Shown here: one piece after another, positions 1-11,900 of the stretch
Layout: each line of letters begins with the position of its first letter
Position numbering within the stretch: position 1 is the stretch's first letter
Assembly (NCBI GenBank): GCA_013076295.1
Contig: RQOL01000531.1
Location: 992,001-1,056,000 of the forward strand
Reading direction: 5' to 3'
Source: Sanderia malayensis
Taxonomy: Eukaryota > Cnidaria > Scyphozoa > Semaeostomeae > Pelagiidae
Length of the DNA: 64,000 nucleotides
The notes under the pieces: generated by a model
Told to the model about the DNA's origin: nothing
Database searches by the model: none
Seen by the model: only the letters and a program-made list of their open reading frames with translations
Program-made: the position numbers and the translations under genes

Positions 1-2166
1 GCGTTTTGTGAGGCAATTAACGAATAGGGACAATGCTTTGGTTGCTGAGTACGAATAATTTTGTCGCAGGCTTCTTTGATACATTGCAGGGAGCCTCACA
101 TGACGATTGCGAACGTTTTATGAGCCTAATTAACAGTTTGGTGCAAGTGGTGTTCAACGGGGCATGCCAGTTCATTTGGTCTTATAAAGGGAAACATGGA
201 ACAGAATGGAATATACTCAGGGAATGAGACAAGGAGGTGAGAGCTTAGGAATTTGATGAGAATATAAAAAGAAACACTACACCAACTGAAACAAGATCAT
301 TTGATAGCAGAGATAAATATGAGCCTCCATTTGGTAGGACGCTATACCACAAGGCTATAAAAAACTCAGGTTTGCCACATGAGCTTCTATTTGGTAAGAA
401 ACTATGACACGTGGCTATAAAAAACTCAGGCTTGCCACGTGTGAAAGAATATCAAAAAGATTGGAAAGTTGGGAGGAATAAAAGAAGAGGGCACATTACA
501 AGGTACGAAGGGGTATCGCTTGTGGAAAGAAAGAGAGGAAACGCTAAACGAAACAAGAAAAGACTTGACGTGCTCGTAGAAGGCTGACTTCCGATGTCTC
601 TGCACGTACCAGAAGAAGATGTGGACTAAAAACATATGCACCTGCTGTTTAATCAGCTACTATGATAGCCGAAATATCATAATCGATAATAACAGGATAA
701 AATAACCTGCTCTCCTCAATTAGCTCCAGGAACCAGCAGTGGCAATTGTATCACGCGAGGTAAAGAGTCAAAATTAAAAAATTTTCATGGTGCTGATGGC
801 AATGAAAAAAAGAAACGATGCCGTTGAGAAATTGAAGTCCTGCTTTTCTTTCACAGCAAAGCAGGTGTAAGTGCGAAGTTGATTATTTCCACTTTCTTAA
901 TTGCTCTCGTTGCCTGTTCAACAAAACCAATATCCACTGAGTTAATTGTGTTGATTATCTCATGCAATCAATCAATCATATTGATTATCTTTCATGCTGG
1001 TAGAAGGTGCACCTGCGCATGCAGCCGATACGACGTCGATGTGTCACGCAAGCATTGGAAAGAAATTTAGGTCCTTTCAATAAAGGTTTGTTTGAGAAAA
1101 CCGCAATCGGATTTGGTAATGAGTTCCAAGAGATACGAGAGAATAAGGAAAGGGGGTTATACGATGTAGAGATTATTTGAACATTGGGCGATAGAAACAA
1201 GGGGACCAGATTCATTGATTGTACAATTATGAGGTAATTTGCCTGTATGTCATGGCATTTCCTCTGTACAACCAAACACGTATGGTTGAACTCTGGAAAG
1301 TTCGAATCGAAGTGAATTCTCTGTTCATTCAAATGCCCCAAAGAACAAAATCTTACAAATAAAACCTCATCTCTTTTGTGCAACACCTCAAAAAAGATAT
1401 CGCGCATTTCGTGCAAAGTATTCGAATTACACAGAATTGGATGTAATTTCAAACACCTTGACTGGTTCGCAGAGAGCATGAACTCGTGTAAAGATATTGA
1501 ATCAACGGAGCAAAAAACATTTGTTACGAATTTACTAACATTGAGTCATCAATAGATCAAAAGATAATGCTGTTTATAGTTACATTCCACCGATCTAAGA
1601 ACACAATCTGTCCATAAAACACAACCTGTCCCATGTAGCTATATAGTCTTCGCAGGGGCTGAGACATCCAGTCCAATGACTTCGCTACAATACGGCACGG
1701 CTTGGTAGCGTACATAAAAATAAATAGCAGATAACTAACCCCACCTGATCTTGGATTGGCAGGTTGCTTGATCCATTTTGATCCTCGATCCTTGATCGCT
1801 GAATTCATTTAGACGAGGTCTTTTGGGTCTATAACGTGATTCTTTAAGTGTTTCATCATACCAAATGCTCGAAACCGCTTTACTCCTGGGAAAAATGCAG
1901 CGAATTTTGAGAGAATTGTGAGACATTGCATACATGTAGTATACGGCGCGTAGGTAAAGTACGTAGAAGGAATTAATCATGGAGCATATATGAACAGTGA
2001 AGAAAAAAGTATATGGCATTGGCATCAAGAGCGATGGAAGACGAAGGAAAAAACAGAATCATAGAACTTAAAGAAAAATATAAGAAACATGAAGAAATTT
2101 AAAAGATAAACATATGGAGATAAAGTATGAAAGAGTATGGTGGTATAACAGAGACAGTCAAAGCCC
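1..2166. other. Intergenic stretch without a supported gene
   Basis: AT-rich sequence with stops in all frames. The longest open frame is 164 codons on the minus strand at 985-1479; it has no domain, signal or exon pattern that I recognise, and I do not call it a gene. The only clear structure is the 60-bp tandem repeat at 321-440. This stretch lies downstream of the 3' end of the SWIB gene. Confidence 0.5.
321..440. repeat. 60-bp tandem duplication
   Basis: Two adjacent 60-bp units (321-380 and 381-440) share the core GGCTATAAAAAACTCAGG and the flanking TTGCCAC, with scattered substitutions. The second unit ends in CCACGTG. No coding role is visible. Confidence 0.8.
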
Positions 2167-5100
2167 TTAGATATTCTTCACATCGGGCCCCTTAAAACAT
2201 TTTTCTTTGTAGTAAAACAATAACAACAAAATGTTTGCTAGGTGCCCTTATTTTTTATTCAGAGGTAACGTTAGCCATTTACGCCAATTAGTACGTAAAG
2301 AGTAAGTACGAGAAAGGACAACGTAAAGAGAATTAGAGGAGGAGGACTATGATAAAGACAGAATGACAGAAAGCAGAAAGGAAAAAACGAAATATAAGAA
2401 GCATAACATAGTATCATCCAGACAAGAAAGTGATTCAAATAAAATAAATTAAAGACAAATAGAAGAACAAAAGTGAGAAGAACAAAAAACTAAAATCATA
2501 CCAAATATCTTGTGTAGCTCGTCATCGCATAAAACGAATTGTTTATTAGTCGGATCCTGCAAAAAATAATAAGATCACAAACTTACAAGTAGCTCTGATA
2601 GCAAAACCTAATGCTGCAAAGGTTACTGTACCTTTGAGGTGAAGACGCTAAAGTAGTTGAACTTACGTATAAGTCCCTTTCTTTAGCAACAGCATATATC
2701 TTCTTGACAACCTCTCCTCTTGAAAGCTTAAAAAAAGAACAACATAGACATCAAACAGCATATAAAGATAGTTACATCCAGTTCATTTCATTGGCTGCAT
2801 ATTAATAAAGAGTGGATTTTACTTTGTTATGTGAATGTTACTTAGTGTGACAAGCAACATCAGATTTCCAGGACAGATAACAGGCCCAGCTGCATTATAG
2901 TCCATAGAGCAGGACTTTTCTATTGACTACGATGGTTCTTTTCCGTCATCTTGCAAAATAAACTTAGCTTGAAAACTTTCTCACCTTGTCGGTGCCAACT
3001 AGGTGAGCAAGCTCTTTGGACAGGATCATTTCTTTTCCAAACCCTTGAGAATAAAGTCATCAGAACAATCAGTAGTCTTTTTGACAAGATTCCATAGTAA
3101 CCATAAAACGTGTAGCTGTGATTTGTAAATTCAAAACAAATTCCAGCATACCTGTCCTCTTTTTCACCTTTTCTTCTTTTGAATCTTCCGAGTCTTTCAA
3201 TTTTTTAGCTTTTGGCTAAACAAAGAATATGATATTAATATAGAGTAAAACAGAATACGAGAATAATAAGCCCCCAAGGCTAACCTCCAGGTTTTTAGCC
3301 CCCAAGGCAATGGTGATAGTTCACTATACAAAAGGTTCCCCAAACCAAGAATAAATTGATTTATGGAGCAAGTTAACGCTCAAATTTTATTATATACAGT
3401 GGTGGACTGGGCCCCCATCAAAATTCAAAGATAAAGGCTCCATTTTAATTGAAAAAGGGCCATATTTTATTCACTGATTTTTGAATGTAAGGTAATACAT
3501 TTATGTAAACTTAAAACCATAGAATATCTTGCTTGAAGTAAGTAAACAAAGTCGGATTGTTGTCATAAATTGATGTTTCTTGTGACTAGCATTTATGACC
3601 ACACCCAATTTATAACCCTTGAGCTGGCAATGACCAGTAGAAAACTCTCAGCCAGTCCACCACTGTTCAGATATAGGTGCATCTGTTATACAGTTAAGGT
3701 CCGAACACAGGAACAAATAGATCAAACAGCCAAACTGTTATTTTTGCTTGCAACAATAAAAAAAAGCCAATTGCTTTTAACAATAGGTGGATAAAACATT
3801 TGCTGTGAAACTGATTGGAACTACTTGATTAGAGTCCATTGGAACTAATAACCAATCCATTAGTTTTTGGCATTTGGACAAAAAGAAATAAGTCTAATAC
3901 TCTTACTGAGAAGAGAGATAATGAAAGTAATAATAACATAATAATAATTACTTGTAATCAATATGTCTTACTGATTTTATATTAGCTGATGTTCTTTTCC
4001 TTGAAGTTGGGTTTTTTGTTGCATTTGATTTCTAGCGAGATGCAAAAAATTTAACCAATATTAATAAACAGTTCAGAAAAGATTCAGTTCTTAATATTGC
4101 CAAATAAAGATCCCTCCTTATATAATATCTGAGTGGTGACGGAAACAATCCTCAAAGACCCCAGCAATTAAGTTTCTGGACACGGTTCCGACAATCTGCC
4201 TGATCTGTTCTTTTCGAAAACCACTCGCAATTCTTCCCACTACCCTCTATATGTGCAATATCTATTTTGTTTTTCGAAATTTGTTTTCGTTTTCCAGATA
4301 TTTTCAGTTTTCTCATTCGAAAATTCTTCCGCCCTTTGTTTTCGTTTCATCTGTGCTTTGTGTCCTGTGTCAGCTACCGCAGCTTTTGTTTTGCGTGCGA
4401 GGGGAGATGTCCCGAGCTTGATGCGTACTAAAGCATTGAGTCAAACAAAACATGCTGTGCCATGCGGCCCCCTGGCAATTATTACGTCTGGATGATGTCA
4501 TGCTTCTGGAAAGATCGATTGTGCGTTGTTTACCATTTTCGAAACAATGAATGTTGCGTTTGACTGCTGACAGTGCAAAAATTTAAACAAACATACAATT
4601 GGCTGAAACATGTGTACGCAATGTAGCCAAGTGATAGATCATAACAGGGTTTTATAGGATTTACATGATACTCAAAAGGCAAGTAATTGCCATAGCTCAT
4701 GATGGCAACGCATTCTTGCAAGAAAGCCAATCTGTCTCATTCAATATTTAATTTGGATGTAAAACAATTTCTAATTATCCTGCGTTAATGAAGGATCAAG
4801 GCTCAATAGAACTGAATAAAAATGCACCAGTGTATTTTGAAATTGTAAAAATCATATTTACTTTCTTTACATGAGTGTACTGGTCTTCATCTGAGCCAGA
4901 GTCATCGTCATCGTCATCACTACTACTTTGTGAAGAAGATCCACTCTGTTCTTTACTTGCTGTTGCTTCTTCAACTAATTTCATGAGAATCTTATCAATT
5001 TCTTTCTTTCTGCATAAAGAAAAATGAGCTGTCAAGTATTGCAAGGATATTAATTGGCTCAGAGCCTTGTGGTTTTGCTGAGGTTCTCACACAGTTGTGC

Positions 5101-5248
5101 TAGAAAATTAGCAATGGATGAAAATTAGCAATGGAAAACTATAATTTAATTCTTTACCTATCAAATAGATCGATTTGAAATTGTTTTTCAAGTGAAGATC
5201 TCACTTTCTTTGATGTTAATGTTGCCAAGTCTGCATCTCGAAGAATTT
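2167..5248 (-). CDS. DEK_C-SWIB domain protein, UAF30/spp27-like (5' end missing)
   Basis: Spliced minus-strand gene. In transcript order the exons are 5248-5158, 5009-4862, 4031-3972, 3215-3152, 3043-2985, 2726-2667, 2556-2502 and 2204-2167 (stop TAA). Every junction is GT-AG and the phases agree. The first two exons give a DEK_C domain (ILRDADLATLTSKKVR, then RKKEIDKILMKLVEEA), followed by a Ser/Asp run and a Lys-rich linker (KSNATKNPTSRKR, KAKKLKDSEDS). The 3' half is a SWIB/MDM2 fold: MILSKELAHLVGTDK, LSRGEVVKKIYAVAKERDLY, DPTNKQFVLCDDELHKIFG. This domain order is that of UAF30/spp27-type chromatin and Pol I factors, so a nuclear role is inferred. The start codon was not found. A 21-nt exon at 5396-5376 would join in phase but is weak. 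The last exon, coding for KCFKGPDVKNI, is the least certain of those listed. The 5' end may lie in or beyond the gap at 5743. Confidence 0.85.
3397..3665. mobile_element. Short non-autonomous hAT-like element (MITE)
   Basis: A 269-bp unit lies in an intron of the DEK_C-SWIB gene. It begins CAGTGGTGGACTGG and ends with the exact inverse CCAGTCCACCACTG. There is no coding capacity. The CAGTG tip suggests hAT, but the 8-bp flanks agree at only five positions, so the superfamily is tentative. Confidence 0.75.
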
Positions 5249-5742
5249 CTACAATCAAAACAACAACACTACATAAAATACCATATCTATCTATCTATCG
5301 AATAATGTACAAAACCCAAAAATTGGGTATTACGCACAATTTTGTTAGTGATTAGATGATAAAATATAATGTTACCTTTTAGGAAGCTATATACTGCTAG
5401 AGATTACAAACGAAATGGAATTAGCTTTTGCAGAGCCTTACGATTCTTAACAATTTTCACTTTGTATAGGCTAAGATAATATTAAAAATCTAAGCCTTCA
5501 AAGCACAAGTTTCCCAATATTTACAAAAAACTTAATATCAGATATACAGTAATTCTGAGTCTTACATTTCTCATTGACATTGACGACAAAAAGTAGGTTC
5601 AGTTAATAGTTGAGAAAGCGTTACTTTATGTACTTTTTATACTATGGCTGGATTGGAGCTCACATTTACCATGTGTACCAGATTCACAAGGAAATCAAAA
5701 CAGCGTCTGCTGAGTTTTAAATGGGCCATTTTCACTGGTGAC

Positions 5743-5842
5743 NNNNNNNNNNNNNNNNNNNNNNNNNNNNNNNNNNNNNNNNNNNNNNNNNNNNNNNNNN
5801 NNNNNNNNNNNNNNNNNNNNNNNNNNNNNNNNNNNNNNNNNN
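5743..5842. other. Assembly gap of 100 Ns
   Basis: Exactly 100 Ns, the conventional size for a gap of unknown length. It falls where exons 3-5 of P450 copy A and the 5' end of the DEK_C-SWIB gene would be expected, so both gene models are cut by it. Reading frames drawn through the Ns are not meaningful. Confidence 0.98.
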
Positions 5843-5926
5843 TGAACATCACACAGCAATATAGCACACACACACAGAGGTAATACAGAGCAAAGACATG
5901 GGATGGCTACAAAAGATTTTTTGTAC

Positions 5927-8900
5927 CTTGATGAGTTGCTCTGCTTTGTCATTGAATATTGGAATAAACTTTTGCACGCTTGCATATGAAAAAGCTGGAT
6001 TGAGCATCTTTTTTTGCATTGCATGCACTTTGCCATTGGCTGAAAAAAGACCACTGCCTTTCAGATTTAAAAAATTTCCAAAGAATTTTCGATTATCTGG
6101 TCTGTGATAGCTGGTGGGATCTTGAACAGCAATTTTCTTGATGTAATCTGGATTGGATATGTAGACAATATATCCACCTGTAAATGCATTAATCAATAAT
6201 TATATATTTGAATAAAAATGTGCCATCCCTTTTCATTATTAGCTGTTATCTCACAAAAACTGTCATAAGATCTTAAGTAAAATTTAATAATAGTCTGCAT
6301 ATCTAATTTCTTTTTCGGGATAGCTCCATTAATTCCAAAAATATGCTTCTCCATCAATCGTGTTCACCACTTTGCGTCATGTGGATTGTCACAAATTGTG
6401 GTTATATCCAAGCATCACTTCACCTGGCTCTTCCTTCTCTTTATTATCACTTATGTAAATCCTGTATATTTCTAGCTTTCAAAATTTAATTATAAATGTA
6501 TGTATTTCTCAGTCAGAATTTCTCACACTGATAATTTTTGAATACCTTAAGCAATATTTCTTGCTTGTTACAAGGTCAGGTATTTGTTGCCCCACGAACT
6601 GGTGGGGCCTTATTGAAGCCCCGGCACAGGAATCATTGGGATTTTTACTGGAGTTTTCGTCGTCTATACTACCTGTTTTGCACACTGGTTTCAAGCCTGT
6701 TTTTAATAGATTTCTGACAACGATTTCTATGATGCCTTTTGTTTATGCATGATGATGTAATGCAGTATGCGAGACCTCACGCAAAAGGCATTTTGTAAAA
6801 ACCAGACCTGTGACCCTATGATTCTATGACCTTTCAGTAAATTCTTAAACTAGCTGTTAACGTTGTTAAAATGAGTGCTGCTGTGATGTAATCAGGACAT
6901 CTAGCATTTGTTTGATTAAAACGATATGTTTTCAAATGAGTGCTTCAAAAAATATGGAGAGGGGGTGTTTAGCGTGCTTGGAAGCCTAGATATCTATATT
7001 GGTACACTCTTTTCTTTTTATAAGAATAAACTTTATAAGAATAATAAGGCTCAAAATTCGTGAAATTTAAGAAAATTTTAAGAATATTGTCAGGCTCAGG
7101 ATCTTGTGGAACTATTATTTTTAGCAGGCATTTTTTATTTTTGAATTCGTGTGCTTTTCACGGGCAATAGTTTTAAATATACTCATCCAAATTTCGATGA
7201 AAGTGTCGACAAAATCTGTGCTACAGGAAATAAGGACTTATTCTGTTAGCCATATAATAGTTATGCGTTTTTGGTATTGATGATAATAATAGCAGTGTAT
7301 TTCCATATCTGTATTTTCTACCGCACTAAGAATAATTTAAGAATATTCAGAGGCTCAAAATAGAAAAAAATTAAGAATATTGAGGCTCAGCAAAAAATTA
7401 AGTATTCTTATAAAAAGAAAAGAGTGTAACAGGTCGTTTCTCTATATTTGATGTGTTTGAATGTTGTCATTTGTATTTGACATTTCTTAGTGACATTTAC
7501 GTTTCATAGCTGGATTTTGGAATTTCAGCAGTAATAGATTTCAACAAATTATTCTTTATCAAGAGAAGGTGTACGCTCAGTTTGAAGATCAAAGATAAAA
7601 TTCAAATCTTTGTTGATGTGACTTCACAATGAACACAAAACAATATACGAAAAACAGAGGAATAAATTTAGAAAACCCCAGATTAAAAAGAAAACTAAAT
7701 TAAATGCATATCAACAATTTGAAATCCGAAATCAGGATTTTCTGGACCGGGATTACTTTCAAAAAAACAATAAAACATAATGGTGGTGTAAATGATGATG
7801 CAATAGTTTTTTAGGGCCTACTATACTTCCGCACAGCTTTTCTCTTCTGCTTGCAGGCATTCATTTTTATAAATTTATCCCCACGACAAAAAGCAACTCC
7901 TGTGCTCTTCTCCAAATAAAAATGGCCTTTTTTGGGCCTTCTCGATTCTGGCCACGAATAAAAGTTAATAACCAGCAGATAAGCCAACCAAAAATATCGT
8001 TTTCTCAATGTTTCTAAAACGTCTCACTGCACTGCAGCAAAGATCACCGCCATTGATGAATTGATGATAAAACCAACCAGCATGCGGCTAAACGGAGGAG
8101 AATTCAAGGCCACGCGCAGGCTAGAATCCGACAAACAAACAAACAAACAAGATTTTTTCTCGAGAAGGACTCGATTATATTCTGCTGCGCAGCCGCTTCA
8201 CTTCGTTCCGCTACGCAGCAGCAATTATTCATAGCACGGCAGAAAATACGGATATGGCAATACACTGCTATTATTATCATCAATGCCAAAAGCGCATAAC
8301 TATTACAATGGCTATGTAACAGAATAAGTTCTTATTTCCTGTAGCACAGATTTTATCGACACTTTCATCGAAATTTGGATGAGTGTATTTAAAACCATTG
8401 CCTGTGAAAAGCACACCAATTCAAAAATAAAAAACGCCTACGAGCCTTGAAATTTAATTCAGTACATTCAGTACATTCTTGAAATTTTTGGAAGTTATCT
8501 CCACATCAAAACGAGGCAAATCTAACATTGCCTCCTTCACTTCAGTGTACTCACTTCTGAGGAAAATTCCTCAAAATGAGGAAATTTTGACCTTTTCTGT
8601 TTTTAAGGGAAATCTGAGGAATTTTTCATGACTCCTCAGATTTCCTCAGAAGTATTGAAACCTTTGATATAAAGCAAGCAAAAGACAAGATAGATCTATA
8701 AAGATATGGAAAACGTGTGATTTATTTCAAAGTTGTTCTCCTTCCCCACCCCAGACTCAATTTTTATCTTATTTTGTCTATGCAAGACTGGTGTCTATTT
8801 ATTTTGTGATTTTGAATACTCTGATATGAATTTTCAATACGCGTCACTTAAGGCCTGAATACACCTAGCTATTTTGCATTATTTATTCCCAAAATAGCCC

Positions 8901-11900
8901 CGGTTAGAATAAATAACGGAATATTGCAAGGTGTATGTGCGCGTTCTATTTTCCATTCTACATTCCATTCTATATTCAATAAACCCATTCATTTGAGCAC
9001 TGTTTGGCCTAAATATGGGGACATGATTGATATAGGGCATTAAATGAGTTTTAAACAATCCTCATTTGTACCATTCTTAGTTTCGCAAGCATTTTAATGT
9101 TCATTTGGTTGAAAATACAGAAAAGAACATAAAGGTATACAGCGCGAGGTTGATTTGAGACAACCGCGCGAAGAACGTGGAAAGTATAAATTACCATGAA
9201 CATACATTGATAAGAAGGCATGTGAATGCAACATAAAACATTGTTTCTTTTATGTTGATTGCCCTTAATGTTATCTCAAGAAATTGGGCGGTTAGCCTAC
9301 CGGCCCGGATTGCTTGAGTAGGGATACGCTTTTACGGTCGGTGTCCCGATTTGCCGTGCAAATTGTCCGGCCGGTAAACCTGGCAGTACTAACCGAATGG
9401 TCAAACTGCAAAATGATGACTGAAATCATAATGTAAATCAATAAACAATAAAAGAGGACAGGGAGGGTGGGAGGAATTGAATTGAACGTGTGCGAAGCAC
9501 ACTCGTAAAACAATGATTAACCCACCTATGATTCATACAACTAAATACCTCAAAGGAGAGGAGATGAAAGACGTCGATTGACAACGATATTGGAGATGCC
9601 AACCCCATGGGTATTTCACTGCAGGATCGGGGATCCGATTCTTATCAACCCGTCAGCACTTTGCTGTGTGCAAATAACAAGGAATGGATGATTTCATTTC
9701 TTTCCACATTAACTCTGATTAAATCGAGATTTAATCACCATTTAATGTTATCTCAAGAAATTGGGCGGTTAGCCTACCGGCCCGGGTTGCTTGAGTAGGG
9801 ATACGCTTTTACGGTCGGTGTCCCGATTTGCCGTGCAAATTGTCCGGCCACAGAACACAGAGTGTGACCCCACCGATCGTAATATATTTAATCTCTGTCT
9901 TGTAGAACTTAACAATTACTTATCCTTATATTAGCTTGTATTCTCTTTTGGAGCCAGCAATTCCTCCTCCCAACCCTCCAAACAATAAGCCTAGAAAAGG
10001 GCAGGTCAGGAACATAAGTATAATAATAAACGTAAAAACTCAAAAAATCATAATGAAGGCACCCAGCACGATCCACCGCGACTAATCGGCAGTAACCTTC
10101 TAAGGAACATATATGCCGTAAAAAGTAGCAAGCAAAAGGCCCCACTACCTAAAGGCTTGGCGATAATTGCGGTGTTTGTTTTGTTGTGCCCTCGCGGAGG
10201 ACTATGTATGTAGATATTTCGTTGCGTCCTCGCGGAGGACTATTTATACATTTAGTTGTGCCCTCGCGGAGGACTATGTATGCAGATATTTCGTTGTGTC
10301 CTCGCGGAGGACTATTTATACATTTAGTTGTGCCCTCGCGGAGGACTATGTATAAATGTATGTAGATCTTTCGTTGTGTCCTCGCGGAGGACTGTTGTTA
10401 CAGGTATTTCGGTGTGTCCTCGCGGAGGACTATTTATACCCTTGCCAAGTTGCGGTGATTAAATTCGTGCGGCCATGTCGTTGCTTGACGACTTCGCGTT
10501 CAAATCAGGCATCGTGGTCGCAGGTGAAGTATCTGGGGGTACCATTGCTTGGGTACTCCGTACTTCTCAGTTGGATAAACGGTCTGAATTAGAAATCAAG
10601 AATCAAAAATGTTCATTCAAAGCGAGAATTCGCGATGGTATCTGCGTTTACAACACAATTGGGTGTGGGTATGTGATTCCACATAGCCCCAACGACGGCA
10701 TATTTATGCACATGTGTAACATCGCACGAAGATATATTGAAGCAACAGTGTACACGGGCTGCCAAAATATCGCTACACTCTTTTCGTTTTATAAGAATAC
10801 TTAATTTTTCGCTGAGCCTCATTGTTCTTAATTGTTTTCTATTTTGAGCCCCGGAATATTCTTAAATTATTCTTAGCGCGGCAAAAAATACGGATATGGC
10901 AGTACACTGCTATTATTATCATCAATGCCAAAAACGCATAACTATTACATGGCTAACAGAATAAGTCCTTATTTTCTGCAGCACAGATTTTGTCGACACT
11001 TTCATCGAAATTTGGATGAGTGTATTTAAAACCATTGCCTGTGAAAAACACACCAATTCAAAAATAAAAAACGCCTGCTAAAAATAATAGTTTCACAAGA
11101 TCGTGAGCCTGATAATATTTTTAAAATTTTCTTAAATTTCACGAATTTTGAGCCTCATTATTCTTATAAAGTTTATTCTTATAAAAAGAAAAGAGTGTAC
11201 CCAGATTAAACCATACGGTACGTCAAGTTAAAGGAACAATTAATGTATAAAAGAAATCAAACAAGGCGACGTAATTCAATGCATGTCACAACCAGCAAAC
11301 ATGACCCCTAAAGCACCGTATGCGAAAATGTATGTGAAGCCGAGAGTGGCCATATATAGAGGTTGGGATAGCTATCTATAACTCGATAAGCCACCCTAGA
11401 CCATTGGCCTTGAGTTTTGATCAGATGATCCGGGAAACCCCAAGAAGCGGCCGTTGTTTAGTTATAAGACTTTAATTCAACTACTGGCCTACTTTAGACA
11501 AACCTCGAAGACAGTCCCGCCGTTTTGGATATACTATTATTATGTTAACGAAGTAACCCAGCTGCAAGAAGGTGAACTGAACTGAAATGCTGACCTGAAA
11601 TATATTTGTATTAAGCTATAATGGAAGAGACACTTAACCAAACAGAGACTACTAAAATCGAATTATAACTGTTTATTAGTACGATTTGCTATTTCGGATG
11701 TCTCTAGAGTGAGTTCTACACGAACCAGCCGTTGTTGCCGCACCTACACGAAAAACTGTGCAAAGTAAATGTGTGAGGTCTTCCACAAGGCTGCAATATG
11801 TGTGTAATCTCCTTGTATAAAATTTTTGTTGTCCGGGGGGGCATTTGCCCACAGCGACACATAAAAACTTGTAGGACTCCCCCCAACGTTTGGCAGCAAA

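Noticed and set aside
985..1479. 164-codon minus-strand open frame
   Set aside because: No recognisable domain, composition or splice context; AT-rich sequence can give such frames.
5637..6054. Open frames crossing the N run
   Set aside because: The Ns prevent stops from being seen. The real content is exon 2 of P450 copy A to the right and unassigned sequence to the left.
10167..10592. Open frames reading ALAEDYVCRYFV repeats
   Set aside because: By-product of the palindromic minisatellite at 10178-10440.
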